From Hemileia vastatrix (lineage: Eukaryota; Basidiomycota; Pucciniomycetes; Pucciniales; Zaghouaniaceae), in NCBI GenBank assembly GCA_030280995.1, contig JASXTE010000011.1, positions 21,261,817-21,325,816 of the forward strand: a DNA stretch of 64,000 nt, written 5' to 3'. Position 1 is the first letter of the stretch; each line of letters opens with the position of its first letter. Of this stretch, positions 25,240-36,744 are shown piece after piece. A model generated the notes under the pieces. It saw only the letters and a program-made list of their open reading frames with translations, was not told where the DNA came from and did no database searches. Made by a program: the position numbers and the translations under genes.

Positions 25240-25640
25240 GTATCAATTTCCTCAACTAAAGTAATGGTCCCACGACCTTGTGTTGTATAAATGGTAATCA
25301 TGATAACATTTATTTGTTTCATGGGGTTCCTCTAGCCTATACCTGTGGAAAGTCCCAAACTTTTGTTTCTAGATTTGATCTGCATTTTGGCTTAAGGGAT
25401 TGTCATTACTTTAAACTAGGGAAATTGATATATATTAGATATTTTTTTAATAATTTACGTAATTATATTAAATTTAGATGAATTCCACCACTTACTTCAA
25501 TAAAATGCAGGGGGGGGTATTGCCAAATTTTCAAATCTGACATGTGAAATTGATGACTTAGAAAAATTTTGGTGATATCCACCCCTTGCTTCAATAAAAT
25601 GCAGGGGAGAGTATTGCCAATTTTTTAAAACAGATATAGA
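25240..25640. repeat. TET 3' flank and ~93-bp minisatellite (two units)
   Basis: The stretch 25240-25480 matches 57880-58100 in reverse orientation, so both TET genes keep the same downstream flank. Two units of TTGCTTCAATAAAATGCAGGGG...GTATTGCC follow, with G-runs at 25511 and 25603. Five related units lie beside the E copy. Confidence 0.65.
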
Positions 25641-25679
25641 ATTTTTTTTGACTTGTAAATATTTTGGTGAAAATTTTTG

Positions 25680-26320
25680 ACCAGAATGTGAAAGTAATTG
25701 TTTCCACCTTGAGCAGGTTTCTGGCTCAAAGGAATAGCAGTACCATCAACAAAACCAATACATCCTGGGAAGCCCTCTGCTTGCATAACCTGAAATGATT
25801 CAAGTCGCTCTTCTTTTGTTGGCCAGGTGAGAAGTTGAGATTACAAGGAGTTGATGGCAGTGATACATTGTTTGGTATAAGTGTTAACTGAACCATACCC
25901 TAAATCAAAGACATTTTCTAAACGTTTCAAAGCGGCTCCATTACCATTTGAACCCAAATGACATAGTGTGATGGCCAATTGAATTGAAGGATGTTGTTGT
26001 TCTTTTTGAGAATTATTGTGAAATATGGGATGATCCTGAATAAGCTCAAGCCATTTAAGGAAAAATTCCTGAGAAGTCCTGAACAGCTCTCTAAAACTGG
26101 GTGTAGATAGTTTAAGAAGTGTTTGGATGGTGTACTTGGGGGTATGAAGTACTTAAGGCTTTTTGGGAAGAAGGTAACGTTTCGTGGACATTTTTGATAA
26201 AAAGACAAAATCTTCTTCAAGATCAGAATCAGAATCGCAATCAGAGTCCAAGAGCAGTTCAAGAGCCATGAAAGTCATTGCTTTATGTAATTTATCACGA
26301 TTTGAAAGTGAGGAAGGCAT
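25680..26320 (-). pseudogene. HARBI1-like transposase, N-terminal two thirds (D3)
   Basis: The minus-strand frame starts at an ATG at 26320 (MPSSLSNRDKL) and stays in register to about 25680 with two TAA stops. It has an acidic DSDCDSDSDLEED stretch, the helical WLELIQDHPIFHNN and LAITLCHLGSNGNGAAL blocks of PIF/Harbinger transposases, and the first catalytic Asp in GCIGFVDGTAIPLSQKPA. The second Asp and the Glu are absent: the frame runs into the minisatellite. This is a DDE nuclease in intact relatives; here it is truncated. Confidence 0.8.
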
Positions 26321-26610
26321 AACTCTTATATGATATGATATGAAGATGTAAGTGATGTACGATGTTTTTAGTTATGAAGTGTTATGCTGCGGAGTGCTGC
26401 GTATGAATGGGATGATGCTGACAAATCAGTGAAATGGGACTTGATGGTGAAATCAGCACTTTTGGTTGAGAAAGTGTGGATTTGAGTGAAATAAGTGACT
26501 TATTTCATTTTGAAATCCACCAGTATTGGGGCTAGTGTGTTTTGGAAATCCGCACTTATTTAAGTGCGGATTTGTAAGTGCGGATTTTCCAGAACTGACA
26601 CCCCCTATTA

Positions 26611-29600
26611 TCTGGTTCAAATTTCCATACTATATGTACTTCAATCCACTTTCACATAATGAAATATTGAAATATGTAGAAAATGAAAAATAATTAGTAC
26701 AAAGTAAAAATTATTGCTCAAATTTAATGAAAAAAAAATTATTTTTCATCTAAATTTTATATCCATTATTCATGAATAATGAAAGAAAATATTGGCCAGA
26801 TTCCATAGGCATATTAAATTTTTTTTTTAAATTTATGTCATTTTTAATATAAATTTTTAACAAGAGTGGATGATTTCTTTCCCATTCTTTGAGGCCCATT
26901 TTATATTTTTTGACCTCAGGTAGATTAATCAAAGAAAATCTACCCCCCTTAGTTATAAAATCTTTCTCCACTCACTCTTTGTGCTCCACTAATAATAAAA
27001 ACAAAAAAACCTTGAAAGCATTCATTGTATCCTACTTTGTACTCTTATATACACTCCATTCTATATGTTTAACTATCATCCCCCAGTGTGTCCTCTCCCA
27101 GTTGCATAAATCCCATACATTTTTTTTTTTGCAAAGATCACACTTCCCCAATTTTTCACTGTCTTGAATTCCCCGTTCTACCCCCCAAATCCTATTTTTT
27201 CTGCTTGAATTACCCCCCACTTCTTTACAATCCCTCATTTACCCCTGCAAAGATCTTTTTTTTCACCCTCAGGATCCCTATTGCACCTCTACATTTTACG
27301 TTTTTCTCTACTGGCCTTTCCCAGCTTTCCCCCCATAAATCCTGCTTGTCACCAAGTTACACTCTTACACCCCCACATTTTCTGGTAAAAGTTCTTTAGA
27401 AACTCTTTTTTTCATTTTGCCTGATGTCTTATACCACCCCTCTAAAGTATTTTGTACTTACTCATTTAAAGTTTCAAGTCACGTGCATCAAAGTGTCGCA
27501 GAATCACTTAGCTGCACGTGATCTCAGTTTTTTTCCTCCCCTTCACTCAAAAAATTGATTCTGGGCCTTGAAAACACAAGTCACGTGCAGGAAAGTGTCA
27601 CAGCGACACTTCCTTGCACGTGACCTCAGTATTTTCATTGCACTTTTTTCTTCTCTTTAACTCAGTGCATTAGAAAACTGAATCACATATAATTTAATGT
27701 TTCTAAAGACCTTTTTTTAATGAAACTGGGGGGATATAAGGGACTGTGTAAGACAGAAGATTGAAGGGAAAAATATTGGGTGGATCAAGGGGCTAGTATA
27801 GAAAATGAGTAATTTCAGAGGATGAAAAAGACAATGAGTATAGTTATAAATAAATTTAAAAGGAGGGCTTGTAGGGAAAAAAAAGAAAATTGATAGAGAA
27901 GGAGGGGGTCCAGAAGGTAAAAAAATTTGTGTAAGTAGAAGAGATTTAACACCCCGTTGAGTAACTCAAGTGCCAGCAGGGGGGCACCTGCAGGGGCAAA
28001 AGAGGGGATTAAAAAGGGAAAAAAGGAGGATACAGAGGAGCTGTTACAGGAATTTTAAAAGTGATTTCTTCCTCCGCATATTTAATTTAAACTGTAAAGA
28101 CATTATATAGAAAATTTAATTTAAGACTACCCAATACAATGGTTCATTTTTTTTAAAAAAAATTCTGCCTTAAAGATAAAGTATTTTCCCGGTATATGTA
28201 TTTTGGCAAGACTATCATTTAATAAAAAATTTTCTAAGCTTACTGAATGTTTAAAAAACATTTTTGAATTCACCTTATATAATTCTTCACCTCATATTCC
28301 ATTTTTTCATCCACCAAAAAAAATAAATAAATAGAGGTGATGAATTATCACCACAAAATTGTTAAAAAAACTTAACTAATGTAAATATTTTATTGGAACA
28401 AACAAAATGTGATGCATCAACTACATCAAGATGCCTTAATTTATGATTTATGCAGAAGTAATAGTAGAACTTGTGAATTCTGATAAGCAAAAATTTCTGA
28501 GTTAGGTAAAAATAATTTGAAAAGGAGAAAAAAGGAAAAAATAATATAAAATAAATTTGGTGAAAAATTAGTGAACACCATATCTAGCACTTCAAACCAT
28601 GGGAAAAAATTTTAATAAATCAATTTTTTACAATTAAATCCTCAAAATCACTTGTTACACTAACTTTAAACAAGATATTGGTATCAAAAGCATGTCACAT
28701 ACTGAAGTTTATTAACGAATTAAAAATGCAAGATGAGAAAAACAGAAAAACCAAAATTCATAGAAAACAAAGAAAAATTGAAAGTGAAAAATTGCTAATG
28801 AGTCTATTACTTTATAAAAATCTTTTTAAAATATTCCATTAAATTTAAAGAATTTAATGTGGTATGATATTGTAGTTTTTTTCACTTTTATTTTTCAGAA
28901 TAATTTGCAAAAAAAAAAACTTTTCTGAATCATCAAGGGGATAAGTATGTTTATTCTTCTCATTTTTCAAAAATTAACAACTAATATGATTTTTTTTCTA
29001 AAAAAATGTCATTTCAGGTCACAAATATTTTTTTTTACAAAATTTGATGTATGATAGATATAAAATCATGAATAAAAAGCTGTAGTTATTTTTTTGTAAA
29101 AAATGTTTATTGGAGATATAACATCTTTCTTTTTTTTCCTACCTTTTTAATAGAAGACATAGCAGTTGAATCATTGCACCAGATAATTAAATATATATTT
29201 ATAAATTAAAAATTCATGAGCAGAACTATAATATTCTTTTACAGCTCCTCATGTGCAAAATAAGTAGATAATAAATATTCTATATAAAATTTAATAAATT
29301 TTTATCATAAATTCATTTTTAATAAAGATGATCAATAAATACTAAAAATGAAATTTGCATCAAAGTTTAATATGTCCTTTACATCTATATTAAATATTTA
29401 TAGTGTGTCCATGAAATAAGTTCAGTATGAATATAATTTGATTATTTTATATGGATATTTATATAACTATATTATGTCTCTATTAAGATATGCAAGATTC
29501 ATCAACATTGAAAAAAGAATTAATTTATTTTCTTCCTTCTTGAGGTCATGATTTCAAGGAACAAAAAGAGGGAGGAAGTAGAAATAAATTTTCAAAATAT

Positions 29601-29660
29601 TTACTTGAAATTTTTTCACTCATACCCACCCCTACAAGATTACTCCAAAGATTACTCCAG
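26611..29660. other. D2 interior right of D3: AT-rich, no gene recognised
   Basis: About 3 kb with no recognisable protein. A pyrimidine-rich stretch (26950-27420) gives spurious frames. The notable items are the two CACGTG hairpins (27478-27624) and a G-rich GGGGGGCACCTGCAGGGG patch near 27977. From 28080 to 29500 there is only AT-rich sequence. Confidence 0.4.
27478..27624. repeat. Two tandem hairpins bounded by CACGTG boxes
   Basis: 27478-27523 and 27580-27624 each read GTCACGTGCA...AGTGTC, a short spacer, then the near inverted copy ending GCACGTGA(T/C)C. The second has 20-bp arms with two mismatches. CACGTG is the classic bHLH (E-box) palindrome; use here is speculative. Confidence 0.55.
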
Positions 29661-29710
29661 AAGACCTGAAAAACAACTTGATTGCAAGTCCTCATTTTTT
29701 TCCCCCTGTG

Positions 29711-29972
29711 TACATCAAGTATCTTTGCTTTCTCTGGTATGGACATTGGTCAACATTTCAGTTCTTTGGTCTGTTAGTCTGTCTGGGGACTAATTTCTTG
29801 TCTCATCAAGAAGTCAAGTCTGTTGAAAAAGGGGCTTTAGCAAACAGGAACCAACTTACTTTAGCAAGTAAATCTCACTCTATTTTTCTACAGGGACAGG
29901 GGATTTCCTCTCTGGTTTTTTCTCCAACTCCCTTGGTCAAGGCCTATAGCTAGTACTATAGGATTGTCTACA
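29711..29972 (+). repeat. 5' LTR of Gypsy-B, last part
   Basis: It continues the LTR from the D2 duplication TAC through CCTATAGCTAGTACTATAGG to GGATTGTCTACA at 29972. It matches 41599-41840 apart from an extra CAACATTTCAGTTCTTTGG stretch that is also in the solo LTR at 46548-47610. Confidence 0.85.
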
Positions 29973-29976
29973 TTTC

Positions 29977-29993
29977 TGGCGTTCAACGTAGGG
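29977..29993 (+). promoter_or_regulatory. Primer-binding site of Gypsy-B
   Basis: TGGCGTTCAACGTAGGG begins four bases after the LTR end, in the same position as in Gypsy-A. The two copies differ from the tRNA-Lys1,2 type site only by transitions. Confidence 0.6.
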
Positions 29994-30064
29994 TTAGAAC
30001 TTGATAGTTCTTTGGAATCTCTGTTTTCTTTGGTTGACTCTTTTTGGTGTTTTGGACTGGAATA

Positions 30065-32329
30065 ATGGCTTCTGGATCTGCTATTCCTATAGTGACTGTC
30101 AGTGGGGGGGATGGTTCTCCTGCTGTGATGGTTAGGGAGTGTGTTAGGATTAAAACTTGGGATGGTACCAAGTTTAATGGGAAAGATGTGAAGTGGTTTC
30201 TGGAGAAGTATGAAACTGCTGCTGGTGTGGATGGTGCTTCTTACCTGAACATGGTGAAGCAGATTATTTTCTTCATTGGTGATAGGTCAGTGGAGAAGGT
30301 GATTGTGGCCATGTCTGGCTACAAGAAGAGGGATTGGAAATTGTTGTTTAGGGAGATGGTGGATAGATGGGGTGTCAGGTTCACTATGGTGGATCTGAAC
30401 AAGGTTGTCAGTGAATGGTAATCTTATGGTGGTGTTGGTAACTTGCATAGTTACAGGAAGTTTCTGCTACAGTTTGATCCTGTGTTGGAATATTTGGTAG
30501 AAGTGGAGGAGCTGGCACATGAAAATGCTGCCAAGGATGTTTTTTGGTCTGCCCTGGCTAGAGATGTCAGGATGGATGTGTTGAAGGAGCTGTCAAGGAA
30601 GGACTTGATGAAGACTATTTCTAATGGGGACCAGAAGTTACCTACCTTGGACAAGGTGAAGGAGGCTGTGCAGGCCCATTTGAAGTTATTGGCTGTGGAC
30701 ACCTATCAGGAGGGGTGTGCCAAGTATGTCAGCAAAGTCAGTGAGGCTTTGGCTGAAGAGGAAGTTATGGAGAAGAAGGAGGAGAAAAATTTGGTGCAGG
30801 TTCCCAAACAGGAGAGGGACCCAATGGTGGAGCAATTGGCTGATCTGACAAAACAGCTGCACATTTTTATCCAGGAGGCCAAGAAGGTTAATAAGGCATC
30901 TTCTCAGCCAAGAGATTTTGAAAGGAGGGCTGGTAGGAGTGATCCTTAGGTTTGCTCTTATTGCAGTATGAGGTGGCACAGGTCCAATGATTGTTGGGCA
31001 CTGAACAGAGATGTGTCCGAAGGAAAAGTGGAGCTTTATGGCAGGGTTTTCAAGTTCCCTGACTGTTCATTTGTGAAGCCCAGTGAGGGGCAGGCTCCTG
31101 TTGATTTGGTCAGGAGAAGGGGTGGTCTCAATCAAAGGAGGCAAAGTTTTGAGGAGATTACTGATCAGGGGAAGTCTTCTGGTAAGGAAGATGATGATGT
31201 CAAGGGAAAGGGGAAGGATGTCAATTTTTCTACTTCCTTTGGTGGTTTAGAGATGTATTCTTGTGGTGGACAGTCAAGTGGTGAATGCTTGGCTGGTGTT
31301 TATGATGTGGAAGCAGGAAAGGTGGGAAGGCCTAAGAGAAGTTCTCAGGCCCAACCAAAGCCTAAGGTTTCAAAGGTGGATCCTAAGCTGAGTGCAGCTA
31401 GAAAGAAGTACAGCAAAGAGGAGCTGTACAAGATGCAGAAGGGTATGGCTGACATGGGCCCCCCTAGTTTTGGTGCACTGGACATGAATGGTGAGCCAAT
31501 TCCCATGGATGTTGATTCTGACTCTGAGGAGGATGTATCTTTGGCTATATTGCCAGAGTCTGCTGGAGTTAGAGGGTCTGGTGAGGGATCTGGTTTGGTT
31601 CCTGTTAATGGTAAATCTGTTGGTGGTGCTGGTCCTCAAGAATCTTCTAGGACCAAGGTGGTAAAGCCAAGGGCTCACTTTGAGAGGCCAGTAGTTTCTG
31701 GTCAAGTTAATGTTATGGACTCTGTCATGGAAAGGATGAATCAGGGTCAGGTTTCCCTATCTTATGGGAAGTTGTATGCTATCAGTCCAGGGTTGGCTGA
31801 TAGACAAAAAAAGTTGTTGACCAGGAGAAGAGTTTCTTCTGGGGAGGTGGAATAAATCTGTGATTCTGTGGAAAATTTTGGTGAGGGGTTGGAAACTCAT
31901 TTTTCTGCTGGTCTGGGATATGTCAATGTCACTCTGAATGGCAGGGAGGCAAGGGCATTGGTGGATTCAGGTTCTCAGATAAACCTGATTTCTTTGTTTG
32001 AGGCAACTCATTTGGGCCTCTCCATCAAAACTGGTATTGGTGGGAATTTGAGAGGGATTGGTAGTCATGTCACTGAATTGGTTGGAACTTCAGAGTTTGT
32101 GAAGTTAGATGTTGGCGGAGCCTCAGGGAAGGTTCATTTTTACATTGCTAAAGGTAATTTAAAAGCAGTTTTAGGCGGGCCATTCTTGATGGATTTTCAG
32201 GCAAGAATTGTTTATCAATTTGTTTTGGGAATCAGCTTGGAGTTGACTGGTGAAGACAAAAGTAGGCTTCACATGAGGCTATCATCCCCCGGAGAGGATG
32301 GTTGGGAGACAGGCCTGGTTTATCTTTAA
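30065..32329 (+). pseudogene. gag: Gypsy-B gag-protease, one frame with three stops
   Basis: A single reading frame of about 755 codons starts MASGS at 30065 and is interrupted only by stops at 30419, 30947 and 31853. The domains are: gag capsid-like region (residues 1-270), zinc knuckle CSYCSMRWHRSNDC fitting CX2CX4HX4C (about residue 297), a Ser/Lys-rich linker, and a retropepsin-type protease with ALVDSGSQINLIS near 31960. It encodes the particle protein and maturation protease. The ATG shared with Gypsy-A supports the start. Because only three point changes break it, this copy decayed less than A. Confidence 0.8.
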
Positions 32330-32435
32330 TGTGCCAGTGCATGGATTGTTACACGAGAAGGAAAGAATTTGGTGCCACCTCTGGTTTTCTGGAGTGTGGC
32401 TCAGGCTGTATTGAGAGTCTGTCTTTTTTAGAGCA

Positions 32436-33660
32436 ATGAGGGATGATCAGCCTAGTGCTACAACCTCTCCCCAAGATGAGGAAATCCCAGTTTGTAGTAG
32501 TTCAGCTCCCTTGGAGATATACCAAGTGGATTTTCAAACTTCTCTTTTTAATGTTTCTCTTCTCTGCAAGTATTCTTCAAGATTTTTATCATGTCTCTGT
32601 TCTCTCTCAAGATTCTCAATTATTTTTAATTCAAGATCAAGGAAGAAGATTGGTTATATATCTTTATTGAAAGATATGGGGAAAAGTTTTGGAGTGGTGA
32701 GATTGGGGCATAAAAGTAAGTCCTCCCAATTTTGCACCGCTAGGGTTTCTTCTACACCTGTCAAAAACATTACCTTGGCCACACATGTGAGCATTGGGGA
32801 AACCCCTGGTTATTTATGTAGGACAGAAGAAAACTCAAGAAAAGAAGATAAAAATTTCAAGAAATTTCAAGAAAATCAGGAAAAAAATCTGAAGATAATG
32901 AATAAAGAAGATCATCAAGATCAATTTTTGGGCCTCCAGCATTAGGTTAAACTGCAGAAAATAATGAAGAAAGAAGGTCATCAAGATCTATTTTTGGGCC
33001 TCCAGCATGAGGTTAAACTGCAGAAAATTACAAAGAAAGAAGGTCATCAAGATCAATTTTTAGGCCTCCAGCATGAGGATAAACTGCACAATTTTAAAAG
33101 AGTTGATTCTGAAGATGAATCAATATTTGAAGATTTGGAAGACGGAAGTGAAGATGAAGATTTGGTATAGGGGAAAAGTTTTGGAGTGGTGAGATTGAGG
33201 TCCAAAAGTAAGTCCTCTCAATTGTGCACCGCTAGAGTTTCTTCTACACTTTTAAAAACATTACCTTGGCCACAAATGTTAGAAATGGGGAAACCCTTGG
33301 TTTTTGTTCCAGGTCTGGTGGTGAAGATTTCCTGAAGATCCCTCAAGTTGAAGTTGGAGCGGCAAAGTATAAGAAGGTAGCGCAGAAGATTAGGCATGTT
33401 AATGAGCCTATGCCTGTGGGTTTGAATCCGCCCTTGGAGAGACCTCCTTTGTCAAGAGATCAGTACTGTACTCCTTTGGTGAAGAATCCTCCAGAAATTG
33501 TAGAGACGGCTAGGGTGACTGTGGAAAGGTTGAAAGTTGTTAATTTTGGTCCTGATGGGTGGTTATCTGAAGAAGAAAAGAAGTTGTTGTTGCACTTTAT
33601 TGTGTTAAAGAAAAATCTGTGGCTTTTGTTGAGGAGAAAAGGGGTGTGTTGAAGCACTCA
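32436..33660 (+). pseudogene. Gypsy-B spacer domain between protease and RT, with internal repeats
   Basis: The frame opens MRDDQPSATTSPQ at 32436 and belongs to the pol frame. It holds two copies about 0.5 kb apart of a ~140-bp segment (32678 and 33170) encoding KSFGVVRL...CTARVSSTP...GET, and between them three ~63-bp units encoding HQDQFLGLQHEVKLQK. Gypsy-A has one such unit. A frameshift near 33170-33266 moves the frame and a second restores it by 33684. The function is unknown; it is not a standard pol domain. Confidence 0.6.
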
Positions 33661-33683
33661 TATGGGGAACCTTACTGATTCCT

Positions 33684-36660
33684 GTGGTTTGTCATGAGCC
33701 TTGGCAAATCAAACCTATTCCGATTCCAGCTGCTATCAGAGAGGATTTTGTGGAGATTGTTAGGGTAATAGTCAGGACTGGGTTATACGAACAATTGAAA
33801 TCCAGTTACTCAAGTCCGGTTTTCTGTGTAAAGAAGCAGAATGGAAAGTTGAGGGTGGTTCATGATCTTAGAGCCTTGAATAGAGTCAATATAAAGGACG
33901 CTGGTATGCCACCAAGTGCGGAGGATTTTGTTGAAGCTTTTTCTGGAAGGGTGTGTTATGGTTTGGGTAATATTATGGGTGGTTATGATGAGAGGGAACT
34001 TCAAACAGATTCAAGGCCTCTCACAACTTTTGAGACTCATTTAGGAAGATTTCAGCTCACTAAGTTGCCTCAGGGAACAACTAATTCAGTGGTGGTATAT
34101 CAAGCACCGATGGCTTGGATTTCGCAGGATGAGGTTCCTACTCATTCTGGTGTTTTTATTGATGATGGTGGAATTAAAGGGCCATCCACTGATTATGATA
34201 ATGAGGTGTTAGCAGAGAACCCTGACATAAGGAGGTTTGTTTGTGAATATGCAATAACTCTAGAGAGAGTGTTGTTTAGGATTGAAGAGGCTGGTTTGAC
34301 CATTTCAGGGTCAAAATTCTGTTGTTGTGTTCCTGCTTTGATAATTCTGGGTCATGTGGTATGTAAAGAGTGAAGGATTATGGCAAAGAAGACGATTAAT
34401 AAAATTCAGTCAAGGCCAAGGCCTAAAAATACCACTGAAGTCAGGGGATTTTTGGTTGTATTTGTATATGTCAGGATTTTTATTAAGGATTTTTCTTTGT
34501 TGGATTCACCTTTAAGGAGGTTGACCAGGAAAGATGCAGAATGGGAATGGACTGAAGAGTGTGAAGAGGCTTTTCAGAAGTTGAAAACGGTTGTTGGTGA
34601 AGATATTGTTCTTCATAAGTTGGATTATGGTGTTGGTGCTGGAAAAATTTATCTGGCAGTGGACTCAAGCTATATTGCTGATGGTGCTGTTTTGTCTCAG
34701 GAGGATAAGACTGGGAGGGTCAGGCCAGTAAGATATGAGTCTGTGGTGTTTAATGAGGTGTAATCTAGGTATTCTCAACCTAAATTGGAATTGTGTGGTG
34801 TAGCATAAATTTTAAAGAAGCTACACACTGTTTTGTGGGGGCAGCATTTTGAGCTGCAGGTGGATGCAAAATCTTTGGTTCAGATGATCAATACTCCTAG
34901 TCTTCCAAATGCTCCAATGACTAGGTGGGTGGCATTTATTCAAAAATTTTCTTTTGACCTGATACACAAACCAGGAAAAACTTTTACAATGCCTGATGGA
35001 TTATCAGGGAGGCCACCTACAGATGAAGATTCTTAGGCTGAATAGTTTGATGAAGATGTTACGGTGGTTAGGGCCAGCACTGAGGGTGCTGAAGATTTTT
35101 CTCACCTCCCTCAAGAGGCTAAACTGGCTTGATCTGATCTTGATTCTGGTGAGCGGGATGTCTTTTTTGATGAAGATGGAGTTGTTGTTTGGGACAGCTC
35201 AAAATTGAAAAAAGGTGTTTTTGTTAGTGAAATGGATTCTCACAAGGTTCAGTGGAAAGAGAAGGAGGTGCCAAAATTTAAGGATTGGTGTCCTGGTTGG
35301 GCTGGTCAATTGGCTCATGTTCACACTTGTGATTTTGATGATAGATTTGTACCCTTGGATGTTGTTTTGTTGGATTTTGAAGACAAGACCTGGGGTCAGT
35401 CTGGGTTTTATTTTATTTTGGTGGAATACCTGTTGACCTTGGAGAGGCCAGATAATTGTGATGATGATACTTGGTTGGAAATTAAGAAGAAGATTTCTTG
35501 ATTTTATGTGTCAGGAAGAAGGTTGAGGGGGAGGAGACATCCTAATCCTCAAGTTGTGGTGACTCAGAAGAAGAGTCAAGAAGTTGTGTTGAAGTCTTTG
35601 CATGAAGACCTTGGTCATAGAGGCTTTGGGGAGACTTATAGAAGAGTAGCAGACAGATTTTGGTGGCCAGGTATGAAGTTGGCTGTGCAGGGTTGGGTTC
35701 AATCTTGTGAAGAATGTCAAAGAAGAAGTCACTTGAAACCTAAAGAGGTTGTCCCTGCTACTGGTGAAACAACTGTTTTTGGAAGAGTCAGTCTGGATGC
35801 TGTCCATTTTAAAGAGGGAAGGTATAAATACTTAATTATTGTCATGGATGATTTGTCTGGTTGGGTTGAGGCAGTGCCTCTGGTAAATTTGACTGCCAAG
35901 AATGTGGCAGAGTTTTTGAAAAAGGAGTGGATCTATAGGTATGGGTTGATGAAGTTGGTGACTGTTGATGGTGGGCCAGAGTTTGGTGCCAAATTTAAAG
36001 AAGCTGTGGCTAGTGTTGGCTCTAAAGTTAGAGTGGCTACACCTTATTATACTGAAGCTGAAGGCATGGTTGAAAGAGGCCATCAAGTTATCAAGAATGC
36101 TTTGTTAAAGATGTATGGGGATAGTGCTGAAAAGTGGAGGCATTATTTACCCTTGGTGTTATTTGCTGATAGGGTCACTGTGAAGAAGACAACTGGTTAT
36201 TCTCCTTACTAGTTAATGTTTGGTCAAAAGCTGTTCTACCAGTGGAGTTGGAAGCTGTCTCTTATCTTGGAATTGATTGGGATGATGTGCACTCAACGGA
36301 AGAATTTCTCTGTTCCAAGATGCAACAGTTGGAATGTAGAGAGGAATGTCAAGAGAAGGCATACTCTAGAATGATGAAGATTAGGAATCAATCAGTCAGG
36401 TACTGGGACAAGAAGTTGGCTCATAGACTCAGTAATCCCTTGAAACCTGGTTTTTAGGTTTTGGTGTATAATAGAAGTTTGGAGAGTCAGTGGGGAAAAA
36501 TGTTTGCTGACAGATGGAATGGACCTTACAGAGTCTGATCTCAGGCGTCTGGAGGTTCTTATGTTTTGGAAGAGTTGCATGGTGCAGTCTTGAAAAAGAG
36601 AGTGGCTGCAGACCAGGTGAATAGGTTCTATCCCAGAGGGACTAGGCATGAAGAAGATTG
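33684..36660 (+). pseudogene. pol: Gypsy-B reverse transcriptase, RNase H and integrase
   Basis: RT: SSYSSPVFCVKKQNGKLRVV, LPQG and the catalytic box VFIDDGG (33684-34373), then the connection and RNase H (34380-35036, with LAVDSSYIADGAVLSQ). Integrase: HEDLGHRGFGETYRR...SCEECQRR zinc finger, catalytic SLDAVHF, TVDGGPEF and EGMVERGHQ (35508-36212), then the C-terminal RWNGPYRV block to about 36660. The main frame is kept with stops at 34371, 34761, 35034, 35499 and 36210 and a shift after 36240. The RT, RNase H, integrase order defines Ty3/Gypsy. Confidence 0.85.
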
Positions 36661-36744
36661 ACTCGGCAATGAGGATAAATTATGGAAAGTTCTTTAAATT
36701 TTGGATTTTGGCGTTGCAGAGCAACTTTTGTGTTGGAAACTTTT

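Larger units (their letters stand above)
22869..26605. mobile_element. D3: Harbinger-like element carrying a TET/JBP-like gene, nested in D2
   Basis: The ends are inverted repeats of about 30 bp, starting GGGGGTGTCAGTTCTGG followed by AAATCC(A/G)CACTTA, flanked by TATTA on both sides (22864-22868 and 26606-26610). PIF/Harbinger elements normally give a 3-bp TWA duplication, so a 5-bp flank is unusual and could be TTA by chance extension. Inside are a plus-strand TET/JBP-like gene and a minus-strand HARBI1-like transposase N-terminus, converging on a ~93-bp minisatellite. Confidence 0.7.
22516..29710. mobile_element. D2: CACTA-like DNA transposon in the Gypsy-B LTR
   Basis: It begins CACAGGGGGAAAAAAA and ends with the reverse complement TTTTTTTCCCCCTGTG; about 25 bp of inverted repeat match with one mismatch. 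TAC flanks both ends (22513-22515 and 29711-29713). Joining the flanks restores the LTR sequence GCCTACATCAAGTATC seen at 41598. CAC termini and a 3-bp duplication match D1's class, though the inverted repeats of D1 and D2 differ. I see no CACTA transposase; the only coding remnants belong to nested D3. Confidence 0.75.

Noticed and set aside
26750..27399. Several frames of 66-103 codons in D2
   Set aside because: Low-complexity, pyrimidine-rich sequence with overlapping frames on both strands and no recognisable domain.
30065..36660. Repeat-induced point mutation as the cause of the stops
   Set aside because: Some stops look like C-to-T or G-to-A, but others need A-to-T, G-to-T or indels. 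The mix fits ordinary decay, possibly with methyl-CpG deamination.
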